Positions 18,510 to 27,300 of a DNA stretch of 64,000 bases are shown in pieces. Position numbers and translations under genes: made by a program. The notes beneath the pieces are model-generated. The model did not search any database and was not told the DNA's origin. It saw only the letters and a program-made list of their open reading frames with translations. Position 1 is the first letter of the stretch. The number at the start of each line of letters is the position of its first letter. Origin of the DNA: RGIG2945 sp045540355 (GTDB lineage: Bacteria; Bacillota; Clostridia; Oscillospirales; Acutalibacteraceae); the NCBI GenBank assembly GCA_045540355.1, contig JAZQHB010000040.1, positions 62,001 through 126,000 on the forward strand, given 5' to 3'.

Positions 18510-18556
18510 AAAGTCTTGAAAATCGTTGATATATCAATGGTTTCAAGACTTTTTCT
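18510..18556 (+). terminator. Terminator of tRNA-fMet supplied by the prophage
   Basis: Stem AAAGTCTTGAAA (18510-18521) with TTTCAAGACTTT (18541-18552), then TTCTCTTT. The inner part contains the perfect palindrome TTGATATATCAA (18526-18537), which recurs next to attR. Confidence 0.75.
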
Positions 18557-18618
18557 CTTTTGCTTTTAAAACAAACATCTTGTAAATCAGGTTAAAAAAG
18601 TATATCAAATTTTAAAAA

Positions 18619-18642
18619 ATGGGTGTCAGAATGGGTGTCAGA
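18619..18642 (+). repeat. Paired GGGTGTCA repeats, probable integrase arm sites (left)
   Basis: Two perfect tandem copies of ATGGGTGTCAGA, 113 bases inside attL. The GGGTGTCA core also occurs twice close to attR (58200-58218). The remaining bases from 18643 to 18740 are AT-rich with nothing recognised. Confidence 0.6.
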
Positions 18643-18741
18643 ATATTTTTTATATTTACATAAATTATTTTTTATTAAGAGTTTGTTTCCTTAAGATAAC
18701 GAAAAAGACACACAATATATATGAAAACAGCAATTAAAAGT

Positions 18742-18773
18742 AAAAAAAGGTATCAAACTTAATGCTTGATACC
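18742..18773 (-). terminator. Terminator of the phage late operon
   Basis: Minus strand stem GGTATCAA with TTGATACC (18749-18773), then seven T residues, 53 bases after the amidase stop codon. Confidence 0.8.
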
Positions 18774-18825
18774 CTTAAATATTGTCCTGTAAGGCGTTTT
18801 TATTCTGTTTTAGTGAACCTGTTAA

Positions 18826-19818
18826 TCAAACTTTCAAAAGCTTTTCCCAAGTGTTTAGACCGACTATGCCGTCTGCTGTCAGCTTGTTTTTCTTCTGAAA
18901 TGCTACAACCGCATTATATGTATCCTTCCAAAACTTTCCATCAGATTCGATACCTAATTGTTTCTGCAAAAATTTTGTCAGGTTTTTCTTAGAGTATAAG
19001 CCTTTAATTAAAGGTTTCTTACAGATTGCCTTTTTTGCAACCGATTCACATTCAGAACCCCAAATGCCGTCAGCTCCGTATTCCGGGAATTTATAGCCGT
19101 CAGCAATTGCGGCTTTCTGCCATTCTTTGACTAAATTATTAGTCTTAGATGTTGTGTTAGCCTTAGAAGCTGTGGGGTTTGATGTTGTGGCAGGTTCAGT
19201 TGTTTCAGGTTTTTCAGCGGTCTTTTTCTTTGCACCTCTGACGGTCGCGACAGCTTTTGCGATTGCAACACCGCATTTCTTCTGACCCTCAGCCGTCTTG
19301 ACTTTTGCAAGGTCTGAAGTTGTATCAATAAAGACTGTTTCAACGAGAACCGCAGGGGGATTTGTTTGTCTGACAATACCGAAGTAATCATTACCCGAAG
19401 ATGTAAGCTTCACCTTGTCGCCGCCGTCATCTTTGCCATTGCTTCTCTGCTTAACTTCTAAGTCGGCAGAGATTTGCTTGCAAATCTGGTCTGCGTATTT
19501 TTTGCCCTTAGTGCTGTTCTTTGCATAATAGCACTCTGTACCTGTGCCGCCACCTGCGTTCAGATGAATTTCAGCAATAAAGTCATAGTTTGAAGCATTC
19601 ACCTTCTTTATGCGGTCTGACAATGTTAAGTTGCCTTCGTAATTCATCAAATCAGCTTGTTCCGCATAGTTTGCGTTGTAATAGCTTTGTGCGTACTTTG
19701 CGATTTCTTTCGCAATGCGAAATTCGTGATATTTGCCACACTTGCTGACTGCACCACTGTCATAATTGCTACTGTTTGATTTTCCGTGTCCTACCAAAAA
19801 ACAAATTTTGCTTGCCAT
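18826..19818 (-). CDS. Endolysin: N-acetylmuramoyl-L-alanine amidase with peptidoglycan-binding domain
   Basis: This lysis enzyme cuts the bond between MurNAc and L-Ala at the end of infection. The 330-residue protein has an Amidase_3 catalytic domain (about residues 1-190) with zinc ligands in VGHGKS and EIHLNAG and the catalytic Glu in AVLVETVFID. A Thr/Ser/Ala-rich linker follows, then a C-terminal PG_binding_1-like module with FLQKQLGIESDGKFWKDTYNAVVAFQ and DGIVGLNTWEKLL. No signal peptide, so it needs the holin encoded just upstream. ATG at 19818. Last gene of the leftward late operon. Confidence 0.92.
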   Translation of the reverse strand: MASKICFLVGHGKSNSSNYDSGAVSKCGKYHEFRIAKEIAKYAQSYYNANYAEQADLMNYEGNLTLSDRIKKVNASNYDFIAEIHLNAGGGTGTECYYAKNSTKGKKYADQICKQISADLEVKQRSNGKDDGGDKVKLTSSGNDYFGIVRQTNPPAVLVETVFIDTTSDLAKVKTAEGQKKCGVAIAKAVATVRGAKKKTAEKPETTEPATTSNPTASKANTTSKTNNLVKEWQKAAIADGYKFPEYGADGIWGSECESVAKKAICKKPLIKGLYSKKNLTKFLQKQLGIESDGKFWKDTYNAVVAFQKKNKLTADGIVGLNTWEKLLKV

Positions 19819-19819
19819 T

Positions 19820-20062
19820 TCATTTACCTGCTTTCTTAAGTTTCTTTAAAAGCTTGTCCGCTTCGATTGCCGGTGTTGTGAAAGAGTTGTTTTTCCACCA
19901 AGCAATAAAGCTTGTAACACCTGCGAATATGTATGATACAAACGCGGATACTTCTTCATTGCTGAACGGGAGTACACCTTTTCCTGCAAATTCTAATCCC
20001 ATATTGATAAATGAGATTATAAGTAATACTGTTCTGACGATTGTTCCTTTTTCGATTTTCAT
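19820..20062 (-). CDS. Holin, phi-LC3 type
   Basis: Holins make holes in the cytoplasmic membrane so the endolysin can reach the wall. This 80-residue protein has two hydrophobic helices (IVRTVLLIISFINMGLEF and VSAFVSYIFAGVTSFIAWW) and a positively charged C-terminus (LLKKLKKAGK), as in phi-LC3-type holins, including the typical WWKNNSFT bend. ATG at 20062 with an AGGA-type ribosome site. It ends one base before the amidase start, forming the usual lysis cassette. Confidence 0.87.
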   Translation of the reverse strand: MKIEKGTIVRTVLLIISFINMGLEFAGKGVLPFSNEEVSAFVSYIFAGVTSFIAWWKNNSFTTPAIEADKLLKKLKKAGK

Positions 20063-20076
20063 AATATCTATCCTTT

Positions 20077-20322
20077 CTATTTTTTGTGATATTCTTCAAG
20101 GTCTTCAATTCGATGATTCGCAGTCTTTATTTTTTCATCAATAACTTCTTCGTGTTTTTCGAGCTTATACACCCTTTCAATAACCTTGTTATGTTTTTCA
20201 ACCTTTCCTTCAAGTTGCTCAATTCGATAGTTTGTTAATTTACTTGATGTAAGAATGCCACCGAATGTACCGCCAAGAGTGCCTATAAGGCTGATTATAG
20301 CAACAATTACAACATCACTCAT
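20077..20322 (-). CDS. Small membrane/coiled-coil protein of the lysis region (XhlA-like position)
   Basis: An 81-residue protein with one N-terminal membrane helix rich in Gly (VAIISLIGTLGGTFGGIL), then a long charged coiled coil (EQLEGKVEKHNKVIERVYKLEKHEEVIDEK). Similar proteins sit just before the holin in many clostridial prophages and are compared with XhlA, a membrane partner of the holin. Sequence alone does not prove this role. Its ATG is adjacent to the stop of the upstream gene. Confidence 0.75.
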   Translation of the reverse strand: MSDVVIVAIISLIGTLGGTFGGILTSSKLTNYRIEQLEGKVEKHNKVIERVYKLEKHEEVIDEKIKTANHRIEDLEEYHKK

Positions 20323-20733
20323 TTAACCACCTCCCACTTTCAACCACCCTGCCGGGTGCTGCTCCGGGGTCCAGACATTTGCATCAATTGTTGATTGATG
20401 CAATTCATCTTTCCACCAACCAAATTCATCTTTTGAAAACGCTGTGCCCGCCGTTATCGTTTCAGGAATAATTCTGTAACCGTCCTTGTATGCTATATCT
20501 TCCCAAAGAATAGGTGCATTATCGGGATTGTTTGTCTCTGTGTCCCAAAGGTCAACTGCAGCACGCTTGAGTTGTCCGTTCCAGTTGATTCTGGTACCTG
20601 CTTTAATCAATTCTCCGTTGCCTGTCAACCCAACGAACAATTTAACAGCTTTACTTGCTTCAATATCATCAAGAGAAGAAACAGCGTTTTCAATAATTAA
20701 TCTATACTGCCTTGCTTCGTCAACAATACTCAT
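20323..20733 (-). CDS. Putative carbohydrate-binding tail accessory protein
   Basis: A 136-residue protein with an N-terminal helical part (VDEARQYRLIIENAVSSLDD), a central WNGQLKRAAVDLWDTETNNPDNAPILWEDI segment and a C-terminal VWTPEQHPAGWLKV block. The latter resembles chitin-binding (CBM5/12-type) modules, which share W-x-P...P-x-x-W spacing. It probably sits on the fibre and helps bind a surface sugar (inference). Overlaps the upstream gene by four bases. Confidence 0.65.
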   Translation of the reverse strand: MSIVDEARQYRLIIENAVSSLDDIEASKAVKLFVGLTGNGELIKAGTRINWNGQLKRAAVDLWDTETNNPDNAPILWEDIAYKDGYRIIPETITAGTAFSKDEFGWWKDELHQSTIDANVWTPEQHPAGWLKVGGG

Positions 20734-21035
20734 CCTTTTACCCCCATTAAGATGTCATAAGCCATTGCTTTTTCTTTATCTGTTACTGTTTCGGAATTAA
20801 CACCTTTTTCATACAATAGGGAAAAATCATAATCAGGCGGAAAAGATAAATAAGTGTAATAGACTTTATCTTCAAGTAACGGTTCAACATATTCATCGTC
20901 AATGATATAATCGTCTTTTTTCCACATTTCAAAACCATCTGCCATTGTGACAATAACTCTGCCGTAACTGTCAATTTCAGCTTGGGCATTGAACAAGTTT
21001 TGTATTTCAATATCAGAATTTTTAACTTTTATCAT
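20730..21035 (-). CDS. Hypothetical phage tail-region protein
   Basis: A 101-residue acidic protein that I cannot assign to a family. It has no membrane segment or signal peptide and contains several Asp/Glu-Tyr pairs (DDEYVEPLLEDKVYYTYLSF). It is one base from the LRR tail gene and overlaps the next gene by four bases. It is therefore translated with the fibre genes and is probably a small fibre or assembly component. Confidence 0.65.
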   Translation of the reverse strand: MIKVKNSDIEIQNLFNAQAEIDSYGRVIVTMADGFEMWKKDDYIIDDEYVEPLLEDKVYYTYLSFPPDYDFSLLYEKGVNSETVTDKEKAMAYDILMGVKG

Positions 21036-21036
21036 C

Positions 21037-21792
21037 TTATCCCTCCGCTAAAACAAAATTATGAATCCAGTTAAGTGCGTTAATCCTGTCAAGATGTGTT
21101 TGGTCTATGCCTCTGCAATTTTCGTGTACTGTGATTGTTGGTGCAGTTTTCCCTGTCATATCAGCAAGGTTATCTATGATTCCGTGTCTACTTGCTTGAG
21201 TTAAACTTGAGCAATGTTGCAAATACAAGGTTGTTTTAATGCCATTGCCTGTCGTTAAGTCTTCCAAAGCCGTACAACCTACTAAACTGTTGGTGTGCAT
21301 ATATGAAACAACACCGAGTGTCAAAGTTTTTAGTGATGTATTATTTTGAAAAGAATAGTTTGAAACGTGTGACAATCTCGGAAAATAAGCCGTAACAATA
21401 TTATTACAACCGCCAAATGCCCCCGTGCCAAATCTTGTCACGCAATTTCCACGGATATTGGTTATTTTCGGACACCTTGTAAAGCTGTAGTCTCCTATGG
21501 TTGTTACGCTGTCAGGTAACTCGGATATAGCTATGTTTGAGTGACTATTGAACATATTGGCACCGATACTTGTTATGTAGTCGGGTAACTCCGTCACGTC
21601 TTCGTTTTTTTCAATCAAAGCCTTTATAAAGCTTTCACCATCACCGCCGCCACCGCTTACTTTTTCTATGTTCTCCATAATTTTATATGTAGTAACAGGC
21701 TCCGAAACTTCTACTCCCTTTTCAGAGAGGTTTCTGATACCAAGGTTGTTTGCTACAGTAATCTGTTCATTAATATCCTCAAACGTAGTCAT
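21037..21792 (-). CDS. Phage tail protein with BspA-type leucine-rich repeats
   Basis: A 251-residue protein. The N-terminus (MTTFEDINEQITVANNLGIRNL) is helical, followed by a GGGG hinge near residue 72 and LRR_5 repeats such as ITSIGANMFNSHSNIAISELP and VTTIGDYSFTRCPKITNIRG. The C-terminal DQTHLDRINALNWIHNFVL may form a cap. BspA repeats are a binding fold, so this is likely a receptor-recognition fibre. It overlaps the collagen-like gene by four bases. Confidence 0.78.
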   Translation of the reverse strand: MTTFEDINEQITVANNLGIRNLSEKGVEVSEPVTTYKIMENIEKVSGGGGDGESFIKALIEKNEDVTELPDYITSIGANMFNSHSNIAISELPDSVTTIGDYSFTRCPKITNIRGNCVTRFGTGAFGGCNNIVTAYFPRLSHVSNYSFQNNTSLKTLTLGVVSYMHTNSLVGCTALEDLTTGNGIKTTLYLQHCSSLTQASRHGIIDNLADMTGKTAPTITVHENCRGIDQTHLDRINALNWIHNFVLAEG

Positions 21793-22202
21793 TCTTCAGG
21801 ACCTCCTATAAGCTCAGATATTTGGTCAAGACCATTTTCAAGGACGGTCATTCTTCCGTCGAGAGAGTTATACATCTCAAGAATTTCTTCTGTATCTCCG
21901 GGATCTCCCTTTTCACCCTTTTCGCCTTTCTCTCCGGGTTCTCCTTTGTCACCTTTTTCACCTTTGAGATCTGCCGAAGATGTGCCGCTTGCAGATGTGA
22001 CTGTGAGGATCGTTCCGTTCCAAGAGTGAGTGCAAGGTATACCGTCTGCTCCCTTTTCTCCGGGATCGCCCTTATCACCTTTTTCTCCTTTATCTCCCTT
22101 TGCACCTACATCGCCTTTATCACCTTTTTCGCCTTTTTCACCCTTGATGGCCAATATATCATAGATATTTCCGTCTTTATCTCTGACTTTTAAAACGCTC
22201 AT
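21789..22202 (-). CDS. Collagen-like phage fibre protein
   Basis: A 137-residue protein with two Gly-X-Y tracts (GEKGEKGDKGDVGAKGDKG onward at about residues 20-52, and GEKGDKGEPGEKGEKGEKG onward at about 80-101). They are separated by a short beta segment (CTHSWNGTILTVTSASGTSSADL). The ends are a KVRDKDGNIYDILAI strand and a helical tail. Collagen-like trimeric rods are common in phage fibres and act as stiff spacers. It lies between the esterase and LRR genes. Confidence 0.85.
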   Translation of the reverse strand: MSVLKVRDKDGNIYDILAIKGEKGEKGDKGDVGAKGDKGEKGDKGDPGEKGADGIPCTHSWNGTILTVTSASGTSSADLKGEKGDKGEPGEKGEKGEKGDPGDTEEILEMYNSLDGRMTVLENGLDQISELIGGPEE

Positions 22203-22214
22203 ATATTACCTCTC

Positions 22215-23540
22215 TCAATTATCTTCAAATGCAAACGAATTGATAATGACACTCGAATACAGTTCTGCCATCTTCTTTGCACCTGCTTCATTCGGATGGA
22301 GACCGTCATACAAGTATTTACCCTCACCGTTTAAGACTTCGTTTTCTCTTATTATTCCTGACTGATATTCCGCATCTATAACTATAAAGTTATATCTGTT
22401 TGCCATTTTTATTATTGCATTTCGCAACGATTCAGGCTGTTCTCTTGAAGCTCTCTGTATCGGAGTTGCGACAAAACACTTTGCATCGGGATATTTTGTT
22501 CTTATGGTCCACATTGCATATCTTATTGCTTGATGGAGCTTTGTTCTGTCGAGTGCTTCTAATGTTTCAACCGCCATTGCATCATCGTATGCACCGTCTG
22601 TATCTGTTACAGCTCCGTCGTTAGTCCCCAATGAAAGGACTATGATATCAGCTGCATCGTTCGTTGTATCAGACATTGCCAAAGTTATCTGATTTGATAA
22701 CCACTGGCGGCCCGTTGTAGCTTCTACATCCCGATAAGAAGCTCCGCTTTTTGCATAATTTTTAAATTTGGTTGTATCCAACATATCTTGTGCGAATGTG
22801 GGCCAATTAACTCTTGTTGCTTCTGTATAACCTGAACCATCTTCATTCATTGTTCCTGTTTCGGTGATACTGTCACCAAATATGAGCAGTTGCTTGTCTT
22901 TTGTCGTTTTTTCAACTTTGCCTAATAATGAAGATGTGGGTTCGTGGTACTCTTTGTAATCCTGGTATCCGTTGAAAGTTACCATAACTTGTGAGTAATC
23001 CAGTGTTTCAAGAAGAGTGTTATTAGTTATTCTCTGATAGGGACAGAAGGCTATGTATGCGGCTTCAGAATTATTGATAACTGCAGAGTACTGTGTTACT
23101 TCACGAGCTATATTAGGTTCTATCAGACCGATAAAACCTAAATCTTTATCAAACATTGCAATTCTCTTTGCGGTTCCGTCATCTGATGTATAGGACGGTA
23201 AATTGTTAATATATACGGTTTTTCCGTTTGTTACCGGAATATAGTCCGATACAACACTTCCCTGCTCCGCTATGATTCCGTTTATACTATGGATTTCATA
23301 TCCGACCCTTACAGTATCTTTATTAAAATGATTGTCTCCGTCCTGCAGTTCTGCTTCACCGGTTAATGCTTTTATACTTTCTGTCACAAATTCTTCGGTA
23401 GCATATCCGCTTAAATCCATTGTTTCTTCGGGGGTGTTCCATTTATCAATATCTTCTGCAGTAATATCTCTGACTACATCAGGAACGCTCGTGTCTTTTA
23501 TGTCGTGTACTGTACCGTTAACTTTAATTTTATCAATCAT
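22215..23540 (-). CDS. Tail-associated SGNH/GDSL esterase
   Basis: A 441-residue protein with an N-terminal attachment part (residues 1-210) and a C-terminal SGNH hydrolase domain. The blocks are LLIFGDSITETG (nucleophile Ser), KNYAKSGASYRD (Gly), LSLGTNDGAVTD (Asn) and YDGLHPNEAGAKKM (Asp/His). Such tail enzymes remove acetyl or acyl groups from capsule or wall sugars during adsorption. No signal peptide, as expected for a virion protein. It overlaps the BppU-like gene by four bases. Confidence 0.87.
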   Translation of the reverse strand: MIDKIKVNGTVHDIKDTSVPDVVRDITAEDIDKWNTPEETMDLSGYATEEFVTESIKALTGEAELQDGDNHFNKDTVRVGYEIHSINGIIAEQGSVVSDYIPVTNGKTVYINNLPSYTSDDGTAKRIAMFDKDLGFIGLIEPNIAREVTQYSAVINNSEAAYIAFCPYQRITNNTLLETLDYSQVMVTFNGYQDYKEYHEPTSSLLGKVEKTTKDKQLLIFGDSITETGTMNEDGSGYTEATRVNWPTFAQDMLDTTKFKNYAKSGASYRDVEATTGRQWLSNQITLAMSDTTNDAADIIVLSLGTNDGAVTDTDGAYDDAMAVETLEALDRTKLHQAIRYAMWTIRTKYPDAKCFVATPIQRASREQPESLRNAIIKMANRYNFIVIDAEYQSGIIRENEVLNGEGKYLYDGLHPNEAGAKKMAELYSSVIINSFAFEDN

Positions 23541-24238
23541 AAACTTAATACTCCTTCTTCTACTTTTGCATTGCTGTTCATACCGAAAACAAGTGTGTTA
23601 TCTTCGACCTCTGCCGAAAAACCTGCAGATCCGAAACCGCCTATCAAATCTTTAACAATGCTTTTGATATATTCCTCTGAAGATTCACCATCAGGGTCTA
23701 TCTGAACATTGTAACCCTCGGGCATTTCGCCGCTTCCGATGTAGACACCCGAATCGCCTTTTTCACCCGGGTCACCCTTTTCACCTTTAAATTCACCGTG
23801 TTCAAGTTTGTATTCTACCTCTCGGGTCTTTGCAATAAGACTTTCAACAAAGTTAACTTCATCTGACGATATTATTTCTTCACCGTTATACACTTTGGTG
23901 TCGACAAGAATGCTAAATCTCGGCGAAGTGATTTGTCTGCCGTCAATGTTATATAAGACGAACTCACATTCAGTTATTCCGATAATAGCTGTGGTTTGAT
24001 CAGTTATTTCGTATATAATCTTGTTATCTGTAATAATACAATCGTTGTATATAAATTTTCCGTCGGGTTTAATCGCAGTAAAATATGCAGAACAACCGTC
24101 TTCAATCTGATATGGCTTCCCGTCTTCCATGAGAGTTGCAATGATTGCTCTGTACGAATCAGTTCTTTTTACATTAAGGCAAGCCTGAGAACTCGTTTCG
24201 TATAAATCAAGTGATATTCTGTAAACAGATTCGCTCAT
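23537..24238 (-). CDS. BppU-like baseplate/fibre anchor protein
   Basis: A 233-residue protein whose first 120 residues (RISLDLYETSSQACLNVKRTDSY...CEFVLYNIDGRQITSPRFSILVD) fit the BppU N-terminal domain, which fixes receptor-binding fibres to the tail. A helix and a short collagen-like stretch (GEKGDPGEKGDSG) follow, then a C-terminal segment. ATG at 24238 with AAAGGA; a longer frame has no ribosome site. It begins the fibre gene block after the terminator-like hairpin at 24282-24305. Confidence 0.8.
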   Translation of the reverse strand: MSESVYRISLDLYETSSQACLNVKRTDSYRAIIATLMEDGKPYQIEDGCSAYFTAIKPDGKFIYNDCIITDNKIIYEITDQTTAIIGITECEFVLYNIDGRQITSPRFSILVDTKVYNGEEIISSDEVNFVESLIAKTREVEYKLEHGEFKGEKGDPGEKGDSGVYIGSGEMPEGYNVQIDPDGESSEEYIKSIVKDLIGGFGSAGFSAEVEDNTLVFGMNSNAKVEEGVLSL

Positions 24239-24281
24239 TTGCTTTTTTCCTTTCATCTTTATAATTTTATGGTAACACAAA

Positions 24282-24305
24282 AGGAGGGGTATCCAAACCC
24301 CTCCT
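24282..24305 (-). terminator. Hairpin between the giant virion gene and fibre genes
   Basis: Minus strand AGGAGGGG, 8-base loop, CCCCTCCT, then TTTTG. Its arm is an anti-Shine-Dalgarno-type sequence, so it may act as terminator or translation block between virion and fibre genes. Confidence 0.6.
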
Positions 24306-24317
24306 AATTGTTGTCGG

Positions 24318-27300
24318 CTATTCTTCAAGCCATTTACTTATTTCTTTTTTCTTTCGTTCTCGAAATGCTTCTTTCTCTTCAGCTGTCATACCATCAGTAA
24401 GTATCATCTCATAAGCATTCAAAAGATAAGATTGCAGTCTCGCTCTTTCTGTATTCGACATTTCTTTGTAAATCGGCTTGAAATGCTTTGTTATCTGACC
24501 TGCAAGGTCGCTCTCGTCTACTCCGTTGGAAATATACTCATTGATGATTGTTCGCAAATCAATGCCTGTTTCAACTGCAGTATAGAAGTTACCGTATTTA
24601 CTGTAACCGTCCCCGGAGCTATTTCCTGCGATATAATCCCACTCGCGAATATCCCAGTATACTTCGTCCTCGTCCTTGCCGGCATATTGAATTAAATACT
24701 GAGTAGCAGTATCACTGTCAATATCTCCGCTTATATAGTACTCCTTGACAGCTTTTGTTATCTTGCTTGCGACTTCGGACTCGTCACCGTCGTACAGCTC
24801 CAACACTCTTTCGATTTCTTCTTCATCACCGCTTACATAAGCATCAAAGACTTGTCTTTGTTTTGAGTCTTCCTTGCCGGTTATAGCTTCTCTGATTGCT
24901 CGCTTGAGACCTTCGGGTGTAGTGTCGGGACCGTTGATGGCAGTATTGATTACATTGTATACTCCTCTGAAATCACGCATTATATTCTTTACCGGCAAAC
25001 CAAATATTGCCGCTATTGAACCTGCAAAATCCTCTGTCTTTCGATATATGCTTTTACTATCACTTGTAAGGTTGTTAAAAGAATCTATCACATCAGCAAT
25101 AATCGACATATCACTACGCTCAACATCATATCCGTCTATCAAAGAAGCTATATCACTGAGATACGGAAAAAGATTAAGAGGATTCGTGCTATCTATCAAT
25201 TGATTTATCAGAGAACCGATATATTTCTCTTGATATGTTTCGTCTTCATCATCATCTCGTCCTGCGTAAACCACAGCTGCTAACGCAGAGTTTATAATCA
25301 TAGAAGTAATTACGCCTGTTATTGCTTTTCTTGCATATTTCCTGTTACCTCTTTTCCCTTGGATAATCGCATTGATAAGCATATTCTGATTGACTGTTGG
25401 TTCAGCTTTAAAAGCCGTTGCCATTTTTGCCGCTGTATCTTGAGAACGCATCATAGCACTTCTTGAAAGAACTGAATCATAGACTTGCGTCATAGAAATT
25501 ATTTCTGTAAATCTTTCTCCGCAAGCTTTGAAAAATTCCTCCGAACCAGATTTGAAATTTTTCAATGTTTGTGTTTCTTTTTTGACCGCTTCCCAAATCC
25601 AACACCAAGTCATCTTGTCCATATATTCTGTTGGAGTAGAAAGAAAATCATCCAACTTACCCATAAACTTCCTTTTTCCGTTGACAACATTTCCGTTAAT
25701 CCAATCAACAGTCGAACGGCTTGTATGAACATCGAACACACCCATTTCTTTGATTATAGCCACAGGAGCATATCTTTTTACTTCGTCCCAAATTTTCTGT
25801 GTCTTAACCGGTTTCGGTCTTGTTGAAAGCATATATTTCCAATCAATATACGCTGTTGCTCTGGCAAAAGCTGACGGCTGTTGAATTATAACGGATAGCG
25901 ATGCCATCGTTGCAGCTTTTTTAAACTTGGAAATGCTTTTGTTCGAAATAGATGTTGTTGTGTCTTTTAATCTTGCACCCTTATTTAAATCGACAAGTAA
26001 ACCTGAAATATAGTTTTGCGCTTGTTTGCCAAATGCATTCTGCAAATAACCTTTAATTGATTCTTTATCTGTTGCCATAGATGTCCTATAATTGAATACT
26101 TTGTTGAAATCTTCCAAAGGTAAAACAAAGCCGTGATACATTGCCATATCGTGTATGTGATTTCCCCATACATCAGAAAAATTTTGCAAAATAATCGGGT
26201 TGTCTGCCCCGGGTACAGTTCCTTTTGTAAAGCCTGAATTTTTTATCTTCAGTTCACCGGGAACTTTATTATTGATATACATATACTGCTGTGCAGACTT
26301 CAACGGGAAATAATGCTTTTCTTTGAAAAGTCTTATGCCGTACATCTGCAAAGATATTTCATTACCTTTTTCACCCATTACTCCGGAGAGATATTCCTGC
26401 ATTTCATCAACATAGCCACGCTGTGCAGGAGTTAAGGTTTCCACTATTTCAAATAGCGTTTTTCGTCCAACTGCATACGGATTTGCGTCGTTGACTTTGT
26501 ATTTTATCGGTACACCTGCTTTTGGTTTCTCTGTAACTTCAATACTGTCATCAAAAACAAAACCACCAATATCTAAATGCTCATCGGCCTGTTTTCTTTT
26601 TGAGTATGCATACAAAGACATCATTTGTTCAAGTGTAAGCTTAAATTTCTCTCCGTTGTTTGCTGTAAATTCGTGTGTCTTTTTGAAATCCCAGTCTTTA
26701 AAGCTATATCTTTTACGCATTTCTTCCGCAAAAACCTTTGCTTCTTCAACATCAACCGCCCAAACATCTTCACCTTTTCTAACATTATTGTAAAGCTGTT
26801 TGAGTGTATCTGAGCCGATAACCTCAAACGCATACGCAGGTTTAAGGTTATTCCAACCAAAAGATTTTATTTCATCGAGAAGAGCAAGTCTTTTTCCGCT
26901 TTTCGAAAAACCTCTTATTTCATCCATTACCTTGAGTGCTAATTCTTCTGAAGTAGCTTTCTTTAAAGCTATGAAATTTCTGTTGTGATCTCTTACTCTC
27001 GAAAGCACCATTTTATACATTCCGTGCACTGATTCCAATTGTTCAAGCGACATATCTTTAACAGGTGTGTTCCCCACCATATTTATAGTTGCCTCGATAA
27101 CATTCTCAACAACTTCGTCATATATGTTTGCAACAGTAATATCGGGAGAATCTTTAATGCTGTGATAAGCTTTTTTAAATTCAGATAACTTCAATGAAAT
27201 TGAACCTACTTGTCTGAAAAGTTCGTCTATACTTGTTTCATACGCTCTTATTTTCTTCGGATCAGTTTCGGAAGCTATAAGCTTGTCATATTGGGCAATT

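Noticed and set aside
21822..22193. Open frame opposite the collagen-like gene
   Set aside because: Created by the Gly-X-Y codon repetition of the real gene; no ribosome site.
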